Of a stretch of DNA of 64,000 nucleotides, positions 34,074 to 42,771 are shown one piece after another. The DNA is from Pedobacter chinensis (GTDB taxonomy: Bacteria > Bacteroidota > Bacteroidia > Sphingobacteriales > Sphingobacteriaceae): assembly GCF_003339865.1 (NCBI RefSeq), contig NZ_QPKV01000009.1, positions 124,001-188,000 of the forward strand, given 5' to 3'. The position numbers and the translations under genes are program-made. The notes below the pieces were generated by a model, which had not been told where the DNA came from, did not search any database, and saw nothing but the letters and a program-made list of their open reading frames with translations. How positions within the stretch are numbered: position 1 is the first letter of the stretch; each line of letters opens with the position of its first letter.

Positions 34074-35546
34074 TTATATTTTTGCGTAATCTTCTTGTTT
34101 AACACTATCAAATTTCTGTAAAGACTCTACGTATTCAGCAACGTATTCTTTATTCTCATGTCCTTCTTTAATCTGTTTCATTTTTGCTTGCTCACTGGCA
34201 GATTTCAATAATAATTTAACCTCTGCAATAGCGATTGATGGCAATACTCTTAAGAATAATAAGAATAATGTAAAGAATAGTCCGATTGAACCTACGAATA
34301 CACTCACATCAACCCAGGTTGGATAGAACATCGCCCAACTCGACGGAATATAATCACGGTGTAATGAGGTAACGATGATTACAAAACGCTCAAACCACAT
34401 ACCTACGTTTACTACAATTGATAAAATCCAGGTAGCTTTAATGCTTAAACGGATTTTTTTGAACCATAACAGCTGTGGTGAGATTACGTTACATGTCATC
34501 ATCATCCAGTACGACCACCAGTAAGGACCAGTAGAACGGTTAATGAAAGCATATTGCTCATATTCAGAACCTGAATACCATGCAATGAAAAACTCTGTTA
34601 AATAAGCCACACCAACGATTGATCCTGTTAAGATGATGATTTTATTCATCGACTCAATGTGGAACATGGTGATGTAATTTTCAAGGCCCAATACTTTACG
34701 GGCAACCAATAATAAGGTTAACACCATCGCAAAACCCGAGAAAATCGCACCAGCAACGAAGTAAGGAGGGAAAATAGTTGTGTGCCATCCTGGAATTACT
34801 GATGTTGCAAAGTCCATTGATACAATGGTGTGCACTGAAAGTACCAGCGGCGTAGAAATACCCGCCAAGATTAATGATACTGCTTCAAAACGTTGCCAGG
34901 TTTTAACGCTTCCAGTCCATCCAAAAGAGAAAATGGAATAGATTTTTCTGCGTGTACCCACTGCACGGTCACGAATAGTAGCGATATCTGGTAATAAACC
35001 TGTGTACCAAAATAATAATGATACAGAGAAATAAGTGGAGATGGCAAACATATCCCATACCAATGGCGAGTTAAAGTTTACCCAAAGTGATCCAAATTGA
35101 TTTGGTAGAGGTAATACCCAATAAGCTAACCAGGGGCGCCCCATGTGAGAAACAACATAGGTTGCCGCACAAATAACGGCGAAGATAGTCATTGCCTCTG
35201 CCGAACGGTTAATGGAGTTACGCCAGTTTTGACGGAAAAGTAATAGTACTGCTGAAATTAATGTTCCGGCGTGACCGATACCTACCCACCATACGAAACC
35301 GGTAATATCCCATGCCCATCCAACTGTTTTATTTAAGCCCCAGGATCCGATACCATTCCAAAAGGTGTAACTAACAGCTACTACCCAAAGTAATGCACCT
35401 AATGCTGAAACGATGAAACCAATCCACCAAGCCTTATTCGGCTTGTTTTCTACCGGCATTAAAATATCATCCGTAATTTTTGCATACGTGATATTATCGC
35501 CGGTAATTAATGGTTCTCTAAGTATTGATTCGTTATGTCCTGACAT
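34074..35546 (-). CDS. actC: Alternative complex III subunit ActC (NrfD/PsrC-like)
   Basis: A 490-residue membrane protein with about ten helices, related to NrfD/PsrC quinol-interacting subunits. Typical segments are ITGFVWWVGIGHAGTLISAVLLL and WHTTIFPPYFVAGAIFSGFAMVLTLLL, then a charged cytosolic tail. ActC probably forms the menaquinol site next to ActB. It lies 2 bases upstream of actD and follows actB by 26 bases. Confidence 0.93.
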   Translation of the reverse strand: MSGHNESILREPLITGDNITYAKITDDILMPVENKPNKAWWIGFIVSALGALLWVVAVSYTFWNGIGSWGLNKTVGWAWDITGFVWWVGIGHAGTLISAVLLLFRQNWRNSINRSAEAMTIFAVICAATYVVSHMGRPWLAYWVLPLPNQFGSLWVNFNSPLVWDMFAISTYFSVSLLFWYTGLLPDIATIRDRAVGTRRKIYSIFSFGWTGSVKTWQRFEAVSLILAGISTPLVLSVHTIVSMDFATSVIPGWHTTIFPPYFVAGAIFSGFAMVLTLLLVARKVLGLENYITMFHIESMNKIIILTGSIVGVAYLTEFFIAWYSGSEYEQYAFINRSTGPYWWSYWMMMTCNVISPQLLWFKKIRLSIKATWILSIVVNVGMWFERFVIIVTSLHRDYIPSSWAMFYPTWVDVSVFVGSIGLFFTLFLLFLRVLPSIAIAEVKLLLKSASEQAKMKQIKEGHENKEYVAEYVESLQKFDSVKQEDYAKI

Positions 35547-35572
35547 AATTTGTATTTTCTTTATACTAAAGC

Positions 35573-38500
35573 TTACGCTTGTACTGTTGTATCTGTGTTT
35601 CTAATTTTTGTCATGTATCCGATACCCGGTTTCACATTGATTTCTTCCAATACGTAGTAGATACGCTCAGAACGTAATGCTTTTGAAACCTCTGAATCAG
35701 GATCGTTTGAATCACCAAATATGATCGCATTTGCTGAACAAGCTTCCTGACAAGCCATTTTGATATCGCCATCTTTTAATGGACGTTTCTCTAATTTAGC
35801 TTGCAACTTACCACCTTGAATACGTTGAATACACATTGAGCATTTCTCCATCACACCACGTGAACGGGTAGTTACATCAGGATTTAAAACCAATTGAGTA
35901 AACTCGTTATTTAAGTAGTTATCGAAACGGGAATCATTCCAGTAGTTGAACCAGTTGAAACGACGAACTTTGTATGGACAGTTGTTTGCACAGTAACGTG
36001 TACCTACGCAACGGTTGTAAGCCATGTGGTTTAAACCATCTGATGAGTGTACAGTTGCTAAAACCGGACAAACTGTTTCGCAAGGCGCATGATCACAGTG
36101 TTGGCATAACATAGGTTGATGAACAACAGAAACATGATCTAAATCTTCTAATTTCGCAATCTCTTTCTCTCTGGTTACATCACCGTCTTTAGTTTCATAA
36201 CTATAATAACGATCAATACGAATCCAGTGCATTTCACGACGACGGCGAACCTCATCACGACCTACAACAGGAATGTTGTTTTCTACGTTACAAGCAACGA
36301 TACAAGAACCACATCCGGTACAGGCATTTAAATCAATTGCCATTACCCAGTTGTTACCTGGTTTCTCATATTGATCCCAAAGATCGTAATCTTTATGCTC
36401 GCCTTTGTGGTTACCAGCAGATGCATCTTTTAAGTATTCCTTAAATGTAGCTTCTTTGATTACCGCACGGCCTTCAAAAGAATGGTGTGTTTGTGTTTGA
36501 GCCAATTCATAATAACCTCCCGTTGGGGTAATGGTTACTGAAGTAGCATATTGCATTGTTCCGTTTACAAAAGAAACAAACGGGAAAGCATTTTTACCTA
36601 CATCGTTACCGGCTTTACCCACTTTGGTACGGCCGTAACCTAATGCGATAGAAGCAGTTCCTTGTGCTTGTCCTGGTTGGATCAATACCGGAAGATCTAC
36701 AGCATATCCGTTGCTGCCTTTAACTGTTACAACATCAAATTCTTTAACCTTTAATTTTTCTGCAAATTTCGGAGCTAAAGCAACATAGTTATCCCAGGTT
36801 ACTTTTGAAACCGGATCAGGCAACTCCTGTAAGAATGCATTGTTTGCATTTTTACCATCACGCATCGGAATATTCTCATAAATTTGTAATTCAACTTCTT
36901 TTGCCAGCGCTTTGCTGCTGTTCACAATTGAAGTGGCCACTTGCGCTAGAGATTGTGTGAATGAATATGCAGCAGCAGGTTTTGGAGTTACCGTTACCAC
37001 ACCTTTTTCTAAAACATCATTCCATTTAATACCAAGTGCAGGCAACATTTTGGTTTCCCAGTTATTACGAACAAATTGATAGTAATCTTTAACCGGAGCA
37101 TCAGCCCAAACCAATAAACTCTCTTCAGCCTGACGACTGTTGAAAACCGGGTTAATGGTTGGCTGAACGATTGAATAATATCCTTCGTAAGCATTTGCAT
37201 CACCCCACGACTCTAAATAGTTATGATTAATGGCAATGGCATCACAAAGTGAAGCTGTTTCATCAGCACGATCAGCAAATGAAATTTTAGCAGGAACTTT
37301 AGCTAATGCATCAGTAAATGCTTTTGCATTCATGAAATCGTAAGCAGGATTGCTGTTTAAGAAAAATACAGCACCAACTTCCCCACGACTCATTTCAGCA
37401 ACTAAACCATTAAATTCGGCATCGTTACCTGCATATAAATAACAAGGATTATCTAAATCAATAGTGGTACCGTAGCTGCCGATGGCTGCATTGATCGCAT
37501 TTACCAAAATTTGAGTAGAAACATCATTAGAACCACATACAACAAGGCCTTTACCTTTATTTTGAAGTAATTCTTTAGCTGCTAATTTAATTACCTTATC
37601 AGCAGTGGTATTGTTTCCTAACGTTCCGCCAGGTAAAGATTGACCGGTAATGGCATTATATAAAGCAATTAATGCCGGACCTTCTTCTGATAATTTTACA
37701 GGAACACGGGTATCTGCATTAGTACCGGTTAAGCTCATTCCACTTTCAAATTGAATGTGGCGGCTCATCTTTTTATTTTCTAACGATTTGTAGTTACGGT
37801 TAGCGGTATATTGAGAAGTAAACTCCTCACCGCTAATCCAGGTACCTAAGAAATCAGCGCTGAAACTAACAATTAAGTCTGCTTTATCGAAGTTATATTT
37901 AGGTAAAACCGCTTTACCGAAGCTATTTTGATTAGCCTGGATAATACCTGTATAAGAAACAGCATCATACTGAACCAATTTAGCTGCCGGATATTTTGCA
38001 ATAAATTGTGCCAAAACAGCATTAGTTGACGGACTGTTAACTGTTGAAGCTACGATACGGATTTTTTTGCCGCCTGCTTGTGCTTTAGCCAATTCATCTT
38101 TTACAAAAGAATCGATCTTAGCCCAGGTGGTTTCTTCATTTTTAAGAACAGGTGCTTTTAATTTAGATACATCATAAAGATCTAAAACAGAAGCCTGAGC
38201 TCTCGCATCAGTACCGCAATTAAATTCGCCCGCATTTGGGTTTGGTTCAATTTTAATCGGACGACCTTCTCTTGTTTTAACTAAAATACTCTGGCCATTA
38301 AAGCTCGAAGTATAATAGTTAGGAATACCTGGAGTAACCTCTTCAGGTTTTACCAGATAAGGAATAGATTTATGAACCGGGGCACTTTGACATGCAGCTA
38401 AAGTAACTGCACCCAAACCAAAACCTAACGCCTTTAAAAAGTCGCGGCGTGGGGTAACGGTACTTAACCCTGCTTCATTTAAAACATCTTCTATTGGAAG

Positions 38501-38593
38501 TGGCTCGGCAAATTCGTTTTTGTTATTCTTAACAAAATCGGGTGTATTATTATACTCCTCTAAGCCTTTCCAGTATTTTTTGTTGCTTTCCAT
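35573..38593 (-). CDS. actB: Alternative complex III subunit ActB (iron-sulfur, molybdopterin-oxidoreductase-like)
   Basis: A 1006-residue periplasmic subunit. A twin-arginine signal (RRDFLKALGFGLGAVTL) is followed by Cys in TLAAC, so it is exported folded and probably lipid-anchored. Residues to about 730 match the molybdopterin oxidoreductase fold, which in Act complexes has lost the cofactor. The C-terminal ferredoxin-like part (about 760-960) carries four cysteine groups: CTGCGSCIVAC, CQHCDHAPCETVC, CVGTRYCANNC and CSMCIQ with CQEAC, enough for four clusters. It passes electrons from the quinol site in ActC to ActA. Full length for the family. Confidence 0.95.
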   Translation of the reverse strand: MESNKKYWKGLEEYNNTPDFVKNNKNEFAEPLPIEDVLNEAGLSTVTPRRDFLKALGFGLGAVTLAACQSAPVHKSIPYLVKPEEVTPGIPNYYTSSFNGQSILVKTREGRPIKIEPNPNAGEFNCGTDARAQASVLDLYDVSKLKAPVLKNEETTWAKIDSFVKDELAKAQAGGKKIRIVASTVNSPSTNAVLAQFIAKYPAAKLVQYDAVSYTGIIQANQNSFGKAVLPKYNFDKADLIVSFSADFLGTWISGEEFTSQYTANRNYKSLENKKMSRHIQFESGMSLTGTNADTRVPVKLSEEGPALIALYNAITGQSLPGGTLGNNTTADKVIKLAAKELLQNKGKGLVVCGSNDVSTQILVNAINAAIGSYGTTIDLDNPCYLYAGNDAEFNGLVAEMSRGEVGAVFFLNSNPAYDFMNAKAFTDALAKVPAKISFADRADETASLCDAIAINHNYLESWGDANAYEGYYSIVQPTINPVFNSRQAEESLLVWADAPVKDYYQFVRNNWETKMLPALGIKWNDVLEKGVVTVTPKPAAAYSFTQSLAQVATSIVNSSKALAKEVELQIYENIPMRDGKNANNAFLQELPDPVSKVTWDNYVALAPKFAEKLKVKEFDVVTVKGSNGYAVDLPVLIQPGQAQGTASIALGYGRTKVGKAGNDVGKNAFPFVSFVNGTMQYATSVTITPTGGYYELAQTQTHHSFEGRAVIKEATFKEYLKDASAGNHKGEHKDYDLWDQYEKPGNNWVMAIDLNACTGCGSCIVACNVENNIPVVGRDEVRRRREMHWIRIDRYYSYETKDGDVTREKEIAKLEDLDHVSVVHQPMLCQHCDHAPCETVCPVLATVHSSDGLNHMAYNRCVGTRYCANNCPYKVRRFNWFNYWNDSRFDNYLNNEFTQLVLNPDVTTRSRGVMEKCSMCIQRIQGGKLQAKLEKRPLKDGDIKMACQEACSANAIIFGDSNDPDSEVSKALRSERIYYVLEEINVKPGIGYMTKIRNTDTTVQA

Positions 38594-38641
38594 TTAAGCT
38601 ATATTACTGTTTATTCGAACGTTCTTACTAAACTCTATCTA

Positions 38642-39937
38642 TTAATAGTGGCACTTACCACACTCTAAACCACCCAATAACGCTGGTGTAACTTTCTCGC
38701 CTTTTTTAATTTTTTCATGCGCTTCGATAACCTTAGCGTAGAAAGCATTATTTTTCTGACCAGAAATATCTGTTTCCTTGTGGCAGTTGATACACCATTT
38801 CATGGTTAATGGAGAATATTGATAAATTTCTTCCATTGTGTTAACCGGACCGTGACACGCGAAACATACAGGTTCAGTTGGCTGTAAACCTTTTGCTTTA
38901 CGAATAGCATCTTCTGCAACAACTACGTGCTGAGAGTGATTGAAGTAAGCAAAATCCGGAAGGTTGTGAACACGAACCCACTCCATTGGTTTTTCTTTAC
39001 TTTTATCGTATTGTTGAGTTTCAGGATCGTAACCCAAAGCATTATAGATTTTTTTGATCTCCGGAGAAATCTCACCATCATAATTATCTCTCGCCTGAAC
39101 AGCTTTGTGACAGTTCATACAAACATTTAATGATGGAATAGTAGCATTTTTAGATTTAAATGCTCCATTGTGACAGTACTGACAATCTATTTGATTGATA
39201 CCAGCATGTAACTCGTGTGAGAATTTAATAGGCTGAACCGGTTGATAACCAGTTTGAACACCTGTATTCCACATACCCATCCAACCGAATGAACCCAGGC
39301 AGATGATTAAACACAAGATGAAGAACATTACGAACTTCTTGTTTTTGAACATTTTACGAACACCCACCGCTAACGGCACATCTTCTTCAATTTCAATACC
39401 TTGTTTCTGTAAAATTAATCGCTCTAATAACTTAGAAGCACGGCCTAAGATCACTAAAATTACAATACCTACTAATACAATAGCAACGATACCTGCGATT
39501 GATAAACCTGATGTGGTTTCATCTTTAGGAGCAACAGCACCTCCAGCCCCGGCAGCTGGTTTTGGCTCACCTTCTTGAATATATGCTAAGATGCTTTTTA
39601 CTTTCTCATCATCTAACTCAGGGAAAGAAGTCATCGCCACTTTATTGTTTTCATTGAAAACTTTAACAGCAGCTGGATCACCAGAAGCGATCAAAGCAGC
39701 ACTATTCGGGATCCATTTCAATAACCATTCCTCAGAATGACGATCAGATACTCCGGTTAAGGCCGGACCAATCAGTTTAGCATCTAAGGCATGGCATGAA
39801 GAACATTTAGCTCTGAAAAGCGCTCTCCCCTCTTTAGCATCCTGCGCATTTACGGTAGAAACCGCCATTACAGAAATTGCTGAAAATACGAATAACGACT
39901 TCCAAACGCTTTTTAAAATCATCGAGATATCTCTCAT
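38642..39937 (-). CDS. actA: Alternative complex III subunit ActA, multihaem cytochrome c
   Basis: The ATG at 39937 is preferred (the frame opens with GTG at 39946) because it gives a signal peptide ending TVNAQ. The product has six CxxCH sites: CSSCH in a separate N-terminal cytochrome domain (about residues 45-49), then after a linker and two membrane helices (about 140-165 and 200-220) CQYCH, CMNCH, CFACH, CINCH and CGKCH in the pentahaem domain. The five-haem part is the canonical ActA; the N-terminal monohaem domain is an added module, seen in some Bacteroidota. It starts the operon, with a promoter candidate at 40019-40026. Confidence 0.93.
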   Translation of the reverse strand: MRDISMILKSVWKSLFVFSAISVMAVSTVNAQDAKEGRALFRAKCSSCHALDAKLIGPALTGVSDRHSEEWLLKWIPNSAALIASGDPAAVKVFNENNKVAMTSFPELDDEKVKSILAYIQEGEPKPAAGAGGAVAPKDETTSGLSIAGIVAIVLVGIVILVILGRASKLLERLILQKQGIEIEEDVPLAVGVRKMFKNKKFVMFFILCLIICLGSFGWMGMWNTGVQTGYQPVQPIKFSHELHAGINQIDCQYCHNGAFKSKNATIPSLNVCMNCHKAVQARDNYDGEISPEIKKIYNALGYDPETQQYDKSKEKPMEWVRVHNLPDFAYFNHSQHVVVAEDAIRKAKGLQPTEPVCFACHGPVNTMEEIYQYSPLTMKWCINCHKETDISGQKNNAFYAKVIEAHEKIKKGEKVTPALLGGLECGKCHY

Positions 39938-40018
39938 AATGAACACTTTATACTTATTTAATTTACTTTTTGTTGTGAAATTGATGCCTGAACTGATATA
40001 GCCCCATCAAAACTTGAA

Positions 40019-40026
40019 CAAAAGTA
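40019..40026 (-). promoter_or_regulatory. Candidate -7 box of the act-cta operon
   Basis: Minus-strand TACTTTTG is an exact TAnnTTTG match. The predicted message would have a leader of about 75 bases before the actA ATG. No clear TTG lies at the -33 spacing. Confidence 0.45.
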
Positions 40027-40116
40027 TAACTTATTAATAAATCCCATGACATAATAGTGACTGGAAATACAATTTATAATCATTCTAAACAAATGCCGAT
40101 TCAAGCGTTTCAGGCA

Positions 40117-40157
40117 ATAAAAATGCCCATTTTTTGATCGTTATCGTAAATGGGCAT
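40117..40157 (-). terminator. Terminator of the deoxyhypusine-synthase-like gene
   Basis: Perfect 10-bp arms ATGCCCATTT (40123-40132) and AAATGGGCAT (40148-40157) precede a U-rich run on the minus strand, 35 bases after the gene's stop. Confidence 0.85.
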
Positions 40158-40191
40158 AACCAAACCGGTTTGGTTTATCAATTTATATTTG

Positions 40192-41172
40192 TTATTGTTT
40201 TAATATCCAGGCAAACATTAAGGGGGCTACAATTGTTGCGTCGCTTTCTACAATAAATTTAGGTGTGTGAATATCTAATTTACCCCAGGTGATTTTTTCA
40301 TTTGGCACTGCTCCTGAATATGAGCCATAAGAAGTGGTTGAATCAGAGATCTGGCAGAAATAACTCCAAAATGGGATATTCTCCATTTCCATATCCTGAT
40401 ATAACATAGGTACCACACAAATCGGAAAATCGCCTGCAATACCGCCACCAATTTGAAAGAACCCAATTCCTTTGCCAGCACTATTTGCAATATACCAGTC
40501 GGCCAACCAACCCATATATTCAATGCCACTCTTCATGGTCGATGCTTTTAACTCTTGTTTCATTACATAAGATGCAAAGATGTTACCCATGGTAGAATCT
40601 TCCCATCCAGGAACCACGATTGGCAAATTCTTTTCAGCGGCGGCCAGCATCCATGAATTTTTAGGATCGATTTCGTAATACTGTTCTAAATCGCCACTTA
40701 AAAGCATTTTATACATATACTCATGCGGGAAATACCTTTCGCCTGCATCATCAGCATCTTTCCAGATTTTGTGAATGTGCTTTTGTAAACGGCGGAAAGC
40801 TTCTTCTTCAGGAATACAGGTATCAGTAACACGGTTGTAATGGTTTTCTAAAAGATCCCATTCATCCTGCGGACTTAAATCACGGTAGTTTGGCACACGT
40901 TTATAATGTGAATGTGCAACCAGGTTCATAATATCTTCTTCAAGGTTAGCACCGGTACAAGAAATAATCGCCACTTTATCCTGGCGAATCATCTCTGCAA
41001 GTGAAATTCCCAATTCTGCAGTACTCATTGCACCAGCAAGCGTGATCATCATTTTACCACCCTCATCTAAATGCGTTTCATATCCTTTAGCTGCATCCAT
41101 CATTGCCGCCGCATTAAAATGGAGATAATTATGCTCCATAAACTGAGATATTGGTCCTCTTGTATTGCTCAT
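40192..41172 (-). CDS. Deoxyhypusine-synthase-like protein
   Basis: A cytosolic protein of about 326 residues in the deoxyhypusine synthase family. The ATG at 41172 (MSNTRGPISQFMEHNY) is used because the frame's earlier start is TTG. NAD-binding and active-site segments are visible: ITLAGAMSTAELGISLAEM, IISCTGANLEED, and the lysine motif EKITWGKLDIHTP, where K matches the catalytic lysine of eukaryotic enzymes. Bacteria have no eIF5A, so the substrate is not hypusine; family members in bacteria are thought to act on polyamines, for example making homospermidine. It is monocistronic, with a TATATTTG box upstream and a terminator after. Confidence 0.85.
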   Translation of the reverse strand: MSNTRGPISQFMEHNYLHFNAAAMMDAAKGYETHLDEGGKMMITLAGAMSTAELGISLAEMIRQDKVAIISCTGANLEEDIMNLVAHSHYKRVPNYRDLSPQDEWDLLENHYNRVTDTCIPEEEAFRRLQKHIHKIWKDADDAGERYFPHEYMYKMLLSGDLEQYYEIDPKNSWMLAAAEKNLPIVVPGWEDSTMGNIFASYVMKQELKASTMKSGIEYMGWLADWYIANSAGKGIGFFQIGGGIAGDFPICVVPMLYQDMEMENIPFWSYFCQISDSTTSYGSYSGAVPNEKITWGKLDIHTPKFIVESDATIVAPLMFAWILKQ

Positions 41173-41222
41173 TTTGTTTTGTATTGTTTGCCGCAAAAAT
41201 AGCAGTTTTTTGTTTAACTGTA

Positions 41223-41230
41223 CAAATATA
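41223..41230 (-). promoter_or_regulatory. Candidate -7 box of the DHS-like gene
   Basis: Minus-strand TATATTTG, an exact consensus match, 50 bases upstream of the ATG at 41172. Confidence 0.4.
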
Positions 41231-41360
41231 CAGGTGGCAGTTTTCAGTTAACAGTTTGCAATACGAATGAACAATTAACAAATGACCATTGACTAATGAC
41301 TAATGAACCAATTAACAAATGAACTCATCAACTTATAATTTAATTCCTTTTCTTTGCTCC

Positions 41361-42491
41361 ATGAAAAGAATGCCTGTTTTATTGATTTGTTTTCTAACGT
41401 TTTCGTTACCTGGAGTGGCACAAATGAAACTGATTAAAAAGTTGCTTTCTAACGAGAAAGACACCTTGCGTAAAGCTAGTTTTTTACCTATTCCATCTTT
41501 TGGTTATGCGCAAGAAACCGGTTTTCAGTTTGGTGTTGGTGCCATTGTGGGCTTTTATGCTGATCGATTGGACACTACAAATCGCCCATCATCTTTAACA
41601 CTGAACTTAAATTATTCTACATTGAAGGCTTACAACATGAGCTCTCTTATTGATATTTGGGGCAAAGGGAATAAACTTCATTATTTAGGCGAATTACGCT
41701 TTAAGAGAATGCCATTTAATTTTTACGGAATAGGCAATAACACACGGGCAATAAATGAAGACAAGCTTATTCAGCAGCAAATTAAAGTATTATTACAGGC
41801 AGAGAAACAATTGCTGCCAAAAGCTTATACAGGTGTTTCTTTAGGTTTTGAAAATTACGAATACATTGACCGGGTTCCTGATGGCATTTTCAGCAGTAAC
41901 CCTTACTACAGTAATAGAACCGGCAGCGTTTTATATTTAGGCGTTACACAAAGTTACGATGCTAGAAATAACAATAATTACACTACAAAAGGATTTTTCA
42001 TCAGAGGAACCTACCAGTATGCTCCTTCAGTTTTTTCAGCCGGCAACTTTACTGGGAGCCAGATAAAAATTGATGCCCGGAATTTCTGGCGACTGAACCA
42101 AAGTTTTGCGGTTGGTGTACAGGGATTGTATAATACCGTTTTCGGCAAAAACACACCTATTTATTTGCTTCCGCAAATGGGCAACGATGAAATGATGCGT
42201 GGTTATTATGGCGGTCGATACAGGGATAAAAACTTATTGGCTTTTCAGGGAGAATTGCGTTATCGTTATAGTAGCCGTTTTGGTGCAACGGTTTTTGGCG
42301 GAACAGGAACGGTTTGGGGCATCGATGATTTTTCAGCTCATGCATTTAAACCAAATTATGGCGCTGGCTTAAGATATTTCTTTGATCCTGAAAAAGGAAT
42401 AAGTGTTCGCCTGGATTACGGAGTTGGCGAAAAACAGGCAAATGAAAAACGCCAAAGCGGATTTTACATCAGTATAGCTGAAGCATTTTAA
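41361..42491 (+). CDS. BamA/TamA-like outer-membrane beta-barrel protein
   Basis: The ATG at 41361 (MKRMPVLLICFLTFSLPGVAQ) gives a signal peptide; an upstream ATG at 41319 adds 14 residues without improving it. The mature part of about 355 residues is all beta-strand, with alternating aromatic residues, and ends in Phe (YISIAEAF), as outer-membrane barrels do. The segment MMRGYYGGRYRDKN resembles the RGF/Y loop that enters the barrel of Omp85 proteins. There are no POTRA domains, so the protein resembles stand-alone surface-antigen (D15) barrels rather than BamA itself. Role unknown; gene alone. Confidence 0.72.
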   Translation: MKRMPVLLICFLTFSLPGVAQMKLIKKLLSNEKDTLRKASFLPIPSFGYAQETGFQFGVGAIVGFYADRLDTTNRPSSLTLNLNYSTLKAYNMSSLIDIWGKGNKLHYLGELRFKRMPFNFYGIGNNTRAINEDKLIQQQIKVLLQAEKQLLPKAYTGVSLGFENYEYIDRVPDGIFSSNPYYSNRTGSVLYLGVTQSYDARNNNNYTTKGFFIRGTYQYAPSVFSAGNFTGSQIKIDARNFWRLNQSFAVGVQGLYNTVFGKNTPIYLLPQMGNDEMMRGYYGGRYRDKNLLAFQGELRYRYSSRFGATVFGGTGTVWGIDDFSAHAFKPNYGAGLRYFFDPEKGISVRLDYGVGEKQANEKRQSGFYISIAEAF

Positions 42492-42539
42492 AGATGAAAT
42501 AAGTACGGTTTGTTTATTCTATAAGGCGATCGCCACACT

Positions 42540-42620
42540 GACCTGTAGCGAAGCGGAAAGCTACGAAGTAAATTTGTTTCAGCATCTTATTTTATTCCGA
42601 AACAAGTTCAGGACGACCGT
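42540..42620. repeat. Dispersed repeat copy
   Basis: Contains CTGTAGCGAAGCGGAAAGCTACGAAGTAAATT, as at 10372, followed by a TTTCAGCATC/CCGAAACAAGTTCAGGACGA inverted pair, as at 10291 and 10493. Confidence 0.65.
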
Positions 42621-42624
42621 CTAA

Positions 42625-42771
42625 TTAATTACTTCTCTTTCGCTCCTCTTCGTTTCCGGTTTTTCTTTTCAGCTGCTTTATTTTTTCATTTCCAAAACTG
42701 AACGGGGCAGTAACCCGCAGCAACCTTAAATCCCAATAATTATTACATCCCACCCCTGTTGATGGATAATA
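42625..42771 (-). pseudogene. Remnant of a TonB-dependent receptor-like outer-membrane beta-barrel
   Basis: A minus-strand open stretch of 48 codons with no start codon and a stop (TAA) three codons before it reads WDLRLLRVTAPFSFGNEKIK then QLKRKTGNEEERKRSN. This resembles the C-terminal end of the outer-membrane beta-barrel family of TonB-linked proteins, whose last strand (often RFGN) is followed by a lysine/arginine and glutamate tail. It lies directly after the M56 gene, so the M56 operon may once have continued with a receptor gene that has been deleted. Resemblance only; a homology search is needed. Confidence 0.5.
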
